A stretch of 64,000 bases of DNA from Alphaproteobacteria bacterium (GTDB lineage Bacteria; Pseudomonadota; Alphaproteobacteria; Micavibrionales; UBA2020), in NCBI GenBank assembly GCA_016794125.1, contig JAEUKT010000004.1, positions 445,460 to 509,459 on the forward strand, written 5' to 3'. The notes beneath the pieces were generated by a model. It was not told where the DNA came from. It worked only from the letters and a program-made list of their open reading frames with translations, and ran no database searches. The position numbers and the translations under genes were made by a program. Below, piece by piece: positions 53,094 through 60,702 of this stretch (positions are counted from its first letter, which is position 1; each line of letters opens with the position of its first letter).

Positions 53094-53099
53094 GGTTAT

Positions 53100-53597
53100 A
53101 TGTTTTCCGCCCTCAAGTTAGGTTCACAGGTAGCGAGGCCTCTTGGAAGGGGCGACTATTTCGTTTGGACTTTTTTTATCCGGCTTTGCGCGTTCATTCC
53201 TAGCAAGCTGATGGAGAAGTTTTGGGTAAAAATTCCATGGGTAGATTTTTCACTCTATCTGGCGATGATGCCTTTTTTGTTTTTTATCGTGAGGGGACGC
53301 GTAAAAGACATTGAAAAAGGAATTCAAGAAAAAACAATTCTTTTAGAATCTTGGGTTGTTTTTGTAATAATCAGTGCAGTTTTTTACGCCCGCGAGACGT
53401 TTATGCAAGTAGAGGAAATGGATGCAAATCGCGCGATGTTAACGCTTTTGTTAATTATTTTAACTCTCGTCCCTTTCGCCTTTCTTCATTTGTATTTGCT
53501 TTTCAAACGTGGATACCTTGCCATGGAAAAAGAGGCAGCAAAGCAGGCGGCTCTATCAACAGCTAAACCCGACAATGGCAACGTAGAAACAAAATGA
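53100..53597 (+). CDS. AT-rich membrane protein, 165 residues
   Basis: Four hydrophobic stretches are visible, at about residues 21-37, 50-64 (LYLAMMPFLFFIVRG), 82-97 (ESWVVFVIISAVFY) and 114-134 (LTLLLIILTLVPFAFLHLYLL), so it is an inner-membrane protein. The pattern recalls DUF805-type proteins, without certainty. The last 30 residues are soluble. Base composition is markedly AT-rich against its neighbours, yet its stop overlaps the rlmE start by 4 bases, so it is coupled to a housekeeping gene. It may have been acquired and fitted into the operon. Confidence 0.7.
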   Translation: MFSALKLGSQVARPLGRGDYFVWTFFIRLCAFIPSKLMEKFWVKIPWVDFSLYLAMMPFLFFIVRGRVKDIEKGIQEKTILLESWVVFVIISAVFYARETFMQVEEMDANRAMLTLLLIILTLVPFAFLHLYLLFKRGYLAMEKEAAKQAALSTAKPDNGNVETK

Positions 53598-54295
53598 CCG
53601 ACAAAAAGCCCCCCTCCAAACCCCGTAACCCGCGCGGCGCGCAGAAGAAGGTGCGCGTGAAAACGCGGGCCAAGCGCAGCATTTCGTCCTCGCGCTGGCT
53701 GGAGCGGCAGCTGAACGACCCGTATGTGGCGCAGGCGAAGGCGGATGGTTTCCACAGCCGCGCCGCGTATAAAATCCAGCAGATGCATGATGATTTGAAT
53801 TTGTTCAAGGCGGGCATGCGCGTGATCGATTTGGGCGCGGCCCCCGGCGGGTGGACGCAGGTCGCCTGCGAAATCGTCAAGCCCAAGGCCACGGGCGGGA
53901 AGGTGGTCGCGATCGACTACCTCGACATGAAGCCGGTTGCCGAAGCGATCTTCTTCAAAATGGATTTTATGGATAACGATGCGCCCGAACGCCTGACCAC
54001 CGCCGTCGGCGGCAAGGCCGATGTGGTGATGTCCGACATGGCGCCACCCACCATGGGCCACCGCGAAACCGACCATATCCGCATCATGATGCTGGCCGAG
54101 GCCGCCTATGATTTCGCCAAGGAAATCCTCGTCCCGAACGGCACGTTTTTGTGCAAGGTTTTTCAGGGCGGATCGTCGGAGACTTTACTTAAACAGCTCA
54201 AAAAAGATTTCACCAAGGTCAAGCACGTGAAACCCCATGCCAGCCGTTCGGATTCAGCCGAAATGTATGTTGTGGGTATGGGCTTTAGGGGCTAA
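53594..54295 (+). CDS. rlmE: 23S rRNA U2552 2'-O-methyltransferase RlmE (FtsJ/RrmJ)
   Basis: Methylates U2552 in the A-loop of 23S rRNA. 233 residues: a basic N-terminal extension of about 35 residues, then FHSRAAYKIQQMHDD near 55 (catalytic K), DLGAAPGGWTQVACE near 79-93 (SAM loop), DVVMSDMAPPTMGHRETDH near 140 (catalytic D), GTFLCKVFQGG near 182 (K) and SRSDSAEMYVVGMGF near the end (E). The K-D-K-E tetrad is thus complete. The start overlaps the preceding membrane protein gene. Confidence 0.93.
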   Translation: MTDKKPPSKPRNPRGAQKKVRVKTRAKRSISSSRWLERQLNDPYVAQAKADGFHSRAAYKIQQMHDDLNLFKAGMRVIDLGAAPGGWTQVACEIVKPKATGGKVVAIDYLDMKPVAEAIFFKMDFMDNDAPERLTTAVGGKADVVMSDMAPPTMGHRETDHIRIMMLAEAAYDFAKEILVPNGTFLCKVFQGGSSETLLKQLKKDFTKVKHVKPHASRSDSAEMYVVGMGFRG

Positions 54296-54345
54296 AATCG
54301 AACCTCAAAACGGCGTTCCGCATTCGCGGATTCAAGGGGTTCAAT

Positions 54346-55728
54346 ATGAAAAGAAATACGACGGTCAAAGAGCAGCTGAATTTCGACGACGTACTGCTGC
54401 TGCCCGGCGAAACCAATGTCAAACCGGCGGATGTGTCGCTGAAAACGCGCCTGACGAAATCCATCGACCTCAACATTCCGCTGGTGTCCGCAGGGGCCGA
54501 CAACGTGACGGAAAGCGCGATGGCCATCACCCTTGCGCAGCTGGGCGGCATCGGCATCATCCACGACAACATGCCGCTCGGCAAACAGGTGGAGGAGGTG
54601 CGCCGCGTGAAACGCGCGGAGGGCGATATCGTCCAGAACCCCATCACCATTTCGCCGGATTCTTCGGTCGCCGAAGCGCTCGACCTCATGACCACCTACA
54701 AAATTTCCGGCCTGCCCGTGATCGAGCAGCCGTCGCAGAAAGTGGTCGGCATCATCACCAACCGCGACCTGCGCTTTTTCGAAGATTACGCCAAGCCTGT
54801 GTCGGAGCTGATGACCAAGGATGTTGTCACCGTCAAGGGCAAGCCCGAAAAGGCCTATATCAAGCAATTGCTGCACGAACGCCGCATCGAAAAAGTCGTG
54901 GTGGTCGATGACCAGGGGCGCTGCACCGGCCTGATCACCGTCAAGGATATCGAAAAACTGTCCCGCTTCCCCAATGCCGCGCGCGACATGCATGGCCGCC
55001 TGCGCGTGGGCGCGGCGGTGTCGATCGGCAAGGACGCGATCGACCGCGCCGCCGCCATGACCGATGCGGGGCTGGACGTTGTGTTCATCGATGTCGCACA
55101 TGCGCATACCAAGGACGTCGCGCAAACTGTCAGCCGCATCCGCCAGCAAAGATCGAGCGAAGTGCAGATCGTGGCCGGCAACGTCGCGACCGCGAATGCC
55201 GCGCGCAGCCTGATCGATGCGGGCGCGGATGCGATCAAGGTCGGCCTCGGTTCCTCCAGCGGCGCGATCATTCGCGGCATGCTGGGCATCGGTGTGCCGC
55301 AATTCTCCGCCGTTCTGGCGGTTGTCGAACAATGCGAAATGCAGGATATCCCCGTGCTGGTCGATGGCGGCATCAACGATGCCGGATCGCTGGTCAAGGC
55401 ATTGGCGGCGGGTGCCGAAACCGCCGTCATGAGCCAGCTTTTCGCCGGCACCGACGAAGCCCCCGGCGAAGTCGTTTTCGAAGCAGGGCATGTGTACAAA
55501 GTTGTTAACCCGCAGGCGAAGGCGCAGCACCGCCCGTCGCACACCACGCAGGTGGTTGATCCTTACCGCATCGACAAAGATCCCGTCGATACCTCCGTTC
55601 CCTATCGCGGGTCGGTGACGCATATGGTCAACCAGCTGGTGACCGGCTTGCGCACGGCGATGGCCTATACGGGATCGAAAGACTTGCGTGACTTGCGCGA
55701 ACTCGCCGAATTCGTCCGGGCGAAATAA
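54346..55728 (+). CDS. GuaB-like IMPDH-family protein lacking the catalytic cysteine
   Basis: 460 residues, colinear with IMP dehydrogenase: N-terminal FDDVLLLPGETNV, two CBS domains at about 95-205, barrel motifs IVAGNVATANAARSL and VLVDGGIND, and C-terminal LRDLRELAEFV. However the active-site loop, normally GPGSICTTR, reads GSSSGAIIR at 302-310, so the Cys position is A307. The phosphate-binding GMGSLGAM block and the RYFQ stretch are also missing or unrecognisable around 383-410. It is probably not an active IMPDH or GMP reductase. Position between rlmE and a NOP/Sun gene is where I would expect guaB in this class. The frame is intact, so it is not a decaying pseudogene. Confidence 0.82.
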   Translation: MKRNTTVKEQLNFDDVLLLPGETNVKPADVSLKTRLTKSIDLNIPLVSAGADNVTESAMAITLAQLGGIGIIHDNMPLGKQVEEVRRVKRAEGDIVQNPITISPDSSVAEALDLMTTYKISGLPVIEQPSQKVVGIITNRDLRFFEDYAKPVSELMTKDVVTVKGKPEKAYIKQLLHERRIEKVVVVDDQGRCTGLITVKDIEKLSRFPNAARDMHGRLRVGAAVSIGKDAIDRAAAMTDAGLDVVFIDVAHAHTKDVAQTVSRIRQQRSSEVQIVAGNVATANAARSLIDAGADAIKVGLGSSSGAIIRGMLGIGVPQFSAVLAVVEQCEMQDIPVLVDGGINDAGSLVKALAAGAETAVMSQLFAGTDEAPGEVVFEAGHVYKVVNPQAKAQHRPSHTTQVVDPYRIDKDPVDTSVPYRGSVTHMVNQLVTGLRTAMAYTGSKDLRDLRELAEFVRAK

Positions 55729-55753
55729 CTTCAGATAAAAGGCGCATATCACC

Positions 55754-57073
55754 ATGACACCAGCCGCACGTGTACAGGCTGTCATCGAAATCCTGAACGA
55801 AGTGCTGGCGGAACCGAAACCCGCCGACACCGTCGCATCCGCCTATTTCCGCAACCGCCGCTTCATCGGGTCGAAAGACCGGGGCGCGATCAACCTGCGT
55901 TTCTTCCGCGTGATGCGCGAATATCACCGGCTGTCGTGGTGGATCAAAAAATCCGGCGGTCAGGTCGATGCCCGCACGCTCACCATCGCCGACCTGATTT
56001 TGGGCCATGAACTGGATGCGCGCGCCGCGAATGAAATGTTCTCCGGCGGGCAATACGCGCCGCTGGAAATGACCAAGCCGGAACGCGACCTTGTGCGCGA
56101 ATTGATGGGCAAATCGCTGGAAACGGCGGATATGCCGGAACGCGAACGGCTGGAATGCCCCGAATGGGCGTATCCGCTGCTGCAGGCTTCACTGGGCAAC
56201 CGGCTGGAAGCGGAACTGAAAGCGATGATGACGCCCGCGCCGCTGGATTTGCGCGTGAATGCGATCAAGGCGTCGCGCGACGAGATATTGGCGGAATTGA
56301 AACGCGACGGGCTTGATGCCCATGCGGGAAAAATCTCGCCGCTTGCCATCCGCGTGCTGAACCGCCCGCCGATTGCGCAGCATGAACTGTACAAAAACGG
56401 CCTGATCGAAATTCAGGACGAGGGCTCCCAGATGGTCGCAGCCATTGCGCAGGCGAAACCGGGCGAACAGGTCGTCGATTTCTGCGCGGGTGCGGGCGGC
56501 AAGACGCTGGCGCTGGGCGCGTCGATGGCGAACAAGGGCCGCATCGTGGCGATGGACGTTCTGGGTGGCCGGTTGAACCGCGCCAAGGAACGCTTTCGCC
56601 GCGCAGGGCTGCACAACATCGAAACCCGCGAATTGACATCGGAGCGCGATAAATACGTGAAGCGGCACGAAGGCCATTTTGATCTGGTGCTGGTCGATGC
56701 GCCCTGCACGGGTGTCGGCACATGGCGGCGCGACCCTGACAAACGCTGGCGCATGCTGGGGCCCGGTATCTCCACGCTGCTGCCGCTCCAGAAAAACATC
56801 ATCGATAGCGCCTTCCGCATGGTGAAGCCGGGCGGGCGTTTCGTCTATGCGACATGCTCCATGCTGCCCGAAGAAAACGAAATGCAGGTCGAGGCGTTTT
56901 TGGCGGCGCATCCCGATTTCAAGCTGAAGCCCGCGAAAGACATCGTGGACATCAAGGGCGTGACCGATTACCTGAAGCTCACCCCTGCGCAGCACGATAC
57001 CGACGGTTTCTTTGCCGCCGTGCTGGTGCGCGATGCCAAGAAAGACCCCGCACCGAAAGACACGGCGGCATGA
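55754..57073 (+). CDS. RsmB/NOP-family RNA m5C methyltransferase
   Basis: 439 residues. The SAM-dependent core shows DFCAGAGGKTLALGASM near 236-252, catalytic Cys in DAPCTGVGTWRRDPD near 316, and the second Cys in VYATCSMLPEENEMQ near 366. The N-terminal 150 residues are not a clear NusB domain, so this is a paralogue of the RsmB at 45733 with a different RNA target. It overlaps the DUF58 gene by 4 bases. It follows the GuaB-like gene after 25 bases. Confidence 0.9.
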   Translation: MTPAARVQAVIEILNEVLAEPKPADTVASAYFRNRRFIGSKDRGAINLRFFRVMREYHRLSWWIKKSGGQVDARTLTIADLILGHELDARAANEMFSGGQYAPLEMTKPERDLVRELMGKSLETADMPERERLECPEWAYPLLQASLGNRLEAELKAMMTPAPLDLRVNAIKASRDEILAELKRDGLDAHAGKISPLAIRVLNRPPIAQHELYKNGLIEIQDEGSQMVAAIAQAKPGEQVVDFCAGAGGKTLALGASMANKGRIVAMDVLGGRLNRAKERFRRAGLHNIETRELTSERDKYVKRHEGHFDLVLVDAPCTGVGTWRRDPDKRWRMLGPGISTLLPLQKNIIDSAFRMVKPGGRFVYATCSMLPEENEMQVEAFLAAHPDFKLKPAKDIVDIKGVTDYLKLTPAQHDTDGFFAAVLVRDAKKDPAPKDTAA

Positions 57074-57951
57074 GCAGGAAAGACCACCATATCCTCTCCG
57101 AAGCCGAACGCCTTGCAGGGAAACTGCCGGGCTTGCTGCTGGAGGCGGAAAAGGTGGCGCATACCTTCATGAAGGGCGTGCATGGCCGCAGGCGTGTGGG
57201 GCAGGGCGAAAGCTTCTGGCAGTTCCGCCAATACCAGCCGGGCGACCAGCGCCGCGATATCGACTGGCGGCAATCCGCGAAACGCGGCGACGCTTATGTG
57301 CGCCAGATGGAATGGGAAGCCTCGCAGACGATGTGGCTCTACCGTGACGCGTCGGAATCCATGAATTACCGCGGCTATAAAAACCTGCCCACCAAAAAAG
57401 AATTCGCGGAGATTTTGCTGCTGGCCCTGTCGCTCGTCACGCTGAACGGCGGCGAACAGGTGAGTTTGCTGGGCACCACGCTCGGCCCCCAGACGCATTA
57501 CAACGCGGTGCAGCGGCTGTTCGAATACCTGCCGTCGCAAACGCAGCTTGCCGAAACCGGCCGCCCGATTGCGTCAAGATCGGAAGTCGTGCTGATCAGC
57601 GATTTTTATTACCCCATCGAACAATTGATGGCGTTCTGCCAGAAACTCGCCCTGCGCGGCGTGCGCGGCAGCCTGATACAGGTCTATGATCCGTCCGAAC
57701 AATCGCTGCCCTTCAAGGGGCGCATGAAATTTTACGATATCGAAGCGTCGGGCGCGCCCGCCATCGATGTGCCGCAGGTGGAATCGATTGCCGATGAATA
57801 CGCCAAACGCTTTATCGCCCATCAGGAAAAACTGAAACTGGCGGCGCGCGCGCTCGGCTGGAAATTCCTGCATACCAGCACCGCCGAAAAGGCCGAAAAC
57901 GTGCTGACGCGGCTTTATGATGATCTTTCGGTCAAGAAGGGGAAAACGTAA
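57070..57951 (+). CDS. DUF58 domain protein
   Basis: 293 residues. The DUF58 core has FRQYQPGDQRRDIDW near 56-70 and LYRDASESMNYRGYKN near 95, followed by a von Willebrand-A-like region (SRSEVVLISDFYYPIEQL near 177). Such proteins work with MoxR ATPases and BatA-type membrane proteins in envelope stress. No MoxR gene is adjacent here. ATG at 57070 overlaps the methyltransferase stop by 4 bases, and its stop abuts the BatA-like gene directly. Confidence 0.9.
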   Translation: MSRKDHHILSEAERLAGKLPGLLLEAEKVAHTFMKGVHGRRRVGQGESFWQFRQYQPGDQRRDIDWRQSAKRGDAYVRQMEWEASQTMWLYRDASESMNYRGYKNLPTKKEFAEILLLALSLVTLNGGEQVSLLGTTLGPQTHYNAVQRLFEYLPSQTQLAETGRPIASRSEVVLISDFYYPIEQLMAFCQKLALRGVRGSLIQVYDPSEQSLPFKGRMKFYDIEASGAPAIDVPQVESIADEYAKRFIAHQEKLKLAARALGWKFLHTSTAEKAENVLTRLYDDLSVKKGKT

Positions 57952-60702
57952 ATGTTCTCCCTCGGCGGCCTCACATTCCTTGCACCCTATCTGCTGGCGG
58001 CGCTGGCGGGTATTCCGGTGCTGTGGTGGATTTTGCGCGTCATGCCGCCGCGCCCCAAGGTCGTGAAGTTTCCCGCCTTCTTCCTGCTGCAGGATTTGCG
58101 CACCGATGTGCGCACGCCCGCGCATACGCCGTGGTGGCTGCTGGTGCTGCGGTCGCTGATCGTCGCTTTCTTTATTCTCGCGCTGGCCGAGCCGGTCATG
58201 AAGCTTTCCGCAGGGCTGCCGGGTTCCGGCGGCAACGTGCTGGTCGTGATCGACAACGGCTGGGCATCCGCCGCCAACTGGGGCGCACGGCAGGAAAAGC
58301 TGCGCGAATACCTGTCGCAGATCCGCCGCTCCGGCCGTCCTGTCATCTTCCTGCCGACCGCCGCCGATGAAGGCGACGGCAAGCTGCACAGCATCGGCCC
58401 GATGGAAGAGGGGGAGGCGCAGGGCTGGGCCGAACACCTGAAACCCGTCGCATGGCCCGCCGATCACAAGGGCGCGGCCGCGATTGCGACCGACGTGATC
58501 GACAAGCACAAAATCACGCACAGCATATTCTTAAGCGACGGCACGACCACGCAAACCATGAACGGCCGCGCGCTGATGGATGCCTTGCGCAAAAGCGGCA
58601 GCATGACGCTTGTCAAGGACGATGCCGTTAACGCGCCTTATATTTTGCGCAAGACCGCCGTGAAGCCGGGGCAGCTGTCGCTCAGCCTTGAACGCCTCAA
58701 TCCGACGATGGGCAACGACACGCAACTGCTCGCCGCTTATGCGCCGGACGGTTCGGTGCTGGATAACGTCAAGGTCGATTTCCCGCCCGGCAAGCGCGTC
58801 GCGGAAGTGAAATGGGATGTGCTGAACGAAATGCGCAGCAAGGTGTCGCGCATCGGTTTGCAGCGCACGCCGATGGCATCGGCCACCTTCCTGACGGATT
58901 CCCAATGGCAGCAGCGCCCCGTCGGCATCGTCGCCGATGTCGCACATCGCGACCGCGACAGTTTCCTGAACGAGGTGTATTACCTGAAGCGCGCCCTTGC
59001 GACCGGTGCGACCGAAGTGGACGATGTTGACAAGCTGCTGCCCAAATCGCTCTCCGCCATCATCTGGCCCGATACCGCCGCGCTGACATCGATCGAGCGT
59101 GTCGATCTTTTGAAATGGGTGGAGCAGGGCGGCTTCCTGATCCGCTTTGCCGGCCCCAACCTTGCCGCCAACCCCGACGACCCGCTGCTGCCCGTCAAGC
59201 TGCGCTTCGGTTTGCGCGCAATGGAAGGTGCGATGACGTGGGAAAAACCGGTGAAACTGGCCGCCAACATCCCCGATGCCAGCCCGCTGACCGGCCTTGA
59301 AGTGCCCGAAGACGTTTTTGTGACGCGCCAGGTGCTGGCCGACCCCACGCCCGACACGTTTGAACATACATGGCTGCAGCTGGAAGACGGCACACCGCTG
59401 CTGACCGGCGCGCCCGTCGGCAAGGGCGTGATCGTGCTGGTGCATACCACCGCCGGCACCGACTGGTCGAATTTCTGCTATTCCGGCCTTTTTGTTTCGG
59501 CGCTGCAGCGCATGATATCGCTCTCCACCGGCATCAGCGATTACAAGGCGCAGGCGCTGCTGACGCCGTTCATGGTGCTGGACGGCTTCGGCCGCGTGCA
59601 GACGCCGGGCGCAAAAACCATCATTTCCGCCCTCGACCCTAAAAACCGCTTCGAGCCCTCGGCCTTCACGCCGCCGGGGCTGTACGGCACGGAACAGCAA
59701 TTCCAGGTTTTCAACCTTGGCGACGCACTGCCCGAAATGGTGCCGCTGGGCGATATCCCCGCCGGCACGGATATTCAGGAATACAAACTGTCCGGCGAAC
59801 GCGGCATGAAGCCCGACTTCCTGAAATGGGCGCTGTGGCTGCTGCTGATCGATACCATCCTGACGCTCTGGATGCGCGGCGCGTTCGCCCGTCCCGTGCG
59901 CGCGGGCAAACTGGGCGCGGCCATCCTGTTCGTCGTGCTGATGACGGCAAGCCCCGCGCAGGCGCAGGATGAACTCACCTCTATCGACCTTGCCTCCAAC
60001 ATCTATCTTGCTTATGTCGAGACCGGCGACAGCAGCGTCGATATGGTCAGCTTCAACGGCCTGACAGGGCTGATGAACACGATCAACAGCCGCACGACCA
60101 TCAAGATCAAGGGCGTGCGCGGCGTGAACCCCGCCGCCGACATGCTCTATTATTATCCCATGCTGTACTGGCCGATGACACCGGTGCAGGCGCCGCTGTC
60201 CAGCCTTGCGACCCGCAACATCCAGAATTACATGGCGCAGGGCGGCCTGATTTTGTTCGACACGCGCGACCAGCAATTCGCCGACCCGTCCGGCAAGATC
60301 ACCAACGCCACCATCGGCACGAAACAGCTACGCGACGTGACGGGCGGATTGCGCCTGCCGGAACTGAAAGCGGTGGAGCGCGGCAACATCCTGACCAAGA
60401 CGTTTTACCTGCTCGATGAATTCCCGGGCGCTTATGGCGGCGGCACGCTGTGGACGGAAAAAGAACCCAGCGCCGACAACGACGGCGTGACATCGGCGCT
60501 GATCGGCGGCAATGACTGGGCGGCGGCATGGTCGCAATCCTATGACGACCGCGCGCGTTACCCCGTCACCCCGGGCGGCGAACAACAGCGCGAAATGGCG
60601 TACCGTTTCGGCGTGAACGTCATGATGATGGCCCTTGCCGGCAATTACAAATCGGACCAGGTCCACGTGCCCTATATTCTTGAAAGGTTGCATCGCCAAT
60701 GA
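57952..60702 (+). CDS. BatA-like N-terminal domain plus DUF4159 membrane protein
   Basis: 916 residues. The N-terminus matches the BatA/aerotolerance domain: TM segments at about 10-30 and 62-82 (TPWWLLVLRSLIVAFFILA), with PPRPKVVKFPAFFLLQDL between. A large periplasm- or cytosol-exposed part follows. Further hydrophobic segments lie at about 624-643 (KWALWLLLIDTILTLWMRG) and 653-672, the latter resembling an internal signal peptide ending in SPAQAQ. DUF4159 fills about 675-916. It is coupled to the 700-residue protein by a 4-base overlap. Confidence 0.88.
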   Translation: MFSLGGLTFLAPYLLAALAGIPVLWWILRVMPPRPKVVKFPAFFLLQDLRTDVRTPAHTPWWLLVLRSLIVAFFILALAEPVMKLSAGLPGSGGNVLVVIDNGWASAANWGARQEKLREYLSQIRRSGRPVIFLPTAADEGDGKLHSIGPMEEGEAQGWAEHLKPVAWPADHKGAAAIATDVIDKHKITHSIFLSDGTTTQTMNGRALMDALRKSGSMTLVKDDAVNAPYILRKTAVKPGQLSLSLERLNPTMGNDTQLLAAYAPDGSVLDNVKVDFPPGKRVAEVKWDVLNEMRSKVSRIGLQRTPMASATFLTDSQWQQRPVGIVADVAHRDRDSFLNEVYYLKRALATGATEVDDVDKLLPKSLSAIIWPDTAALTSIERVDLLKWVEQGGFLIRFAGPNLAANPDDPLLPVKLRFGLRAMEGAMTWEKPVKLAANIPDASPLTGLEVPEDVFVTRQVLADPTPDTFEHTWLQLEDGTPLLTGAPVGKGVIVLVHTTAGTDWSNFCYSGLFVSALQRMISLSTGISDYKAQALLTPFMVLDGFGRVQTPGAKTIISALDPKNRFEPSAFTPPGLYGTEQQFQVFNLGDALPEMVPLGDIPAGTDIQEYKLSGERGMKPDFLKWALWLLLIDTILTLWMRGAFARPVRAGKLGAAILFVVLMTASPAQAQDELTSIDLASNIYLAYVETGDSSVDMVSFNGLTGLMNTINSRTTIKIKGVRGVNPAADMLYYYPMLYWPMTPVQAPLSSLATRNIQNYMAQGGLILFDTRDQQFADPSGKITNATIGTKQLRDVTGGLRLPELKAVERGNILTKTFYLLDEFPGAYGGGTLWTEKEPSADNDGVTSALIGGNDWAAAWSQSYDDRARYPVTPGGEQQREMAYRFGVNVMMMALAGNYKSDQVHVPYILERLHRQ

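Noticed and set aside
54346..55728. The GuaB-like gene as a pseudogene
   Set aside because: No frameshift or premature stop; CBS domains and C-terminus are well kept and codon use is normal, so a functional but altered protein fits better.
54292..55830. 512-codon open frame antisense to the GuaB-like gene
   Set aside because: The plus-strand frame shows clear IMPDH homology; the antisense frame is His/Arg/Asp-rich without any motif.
58531..60276. 581-codon open frame on the minus strand
   Set aside because: Antisense to the BatA/DUF4159 gene, with composition of a shadow frame and no recognisable domain.
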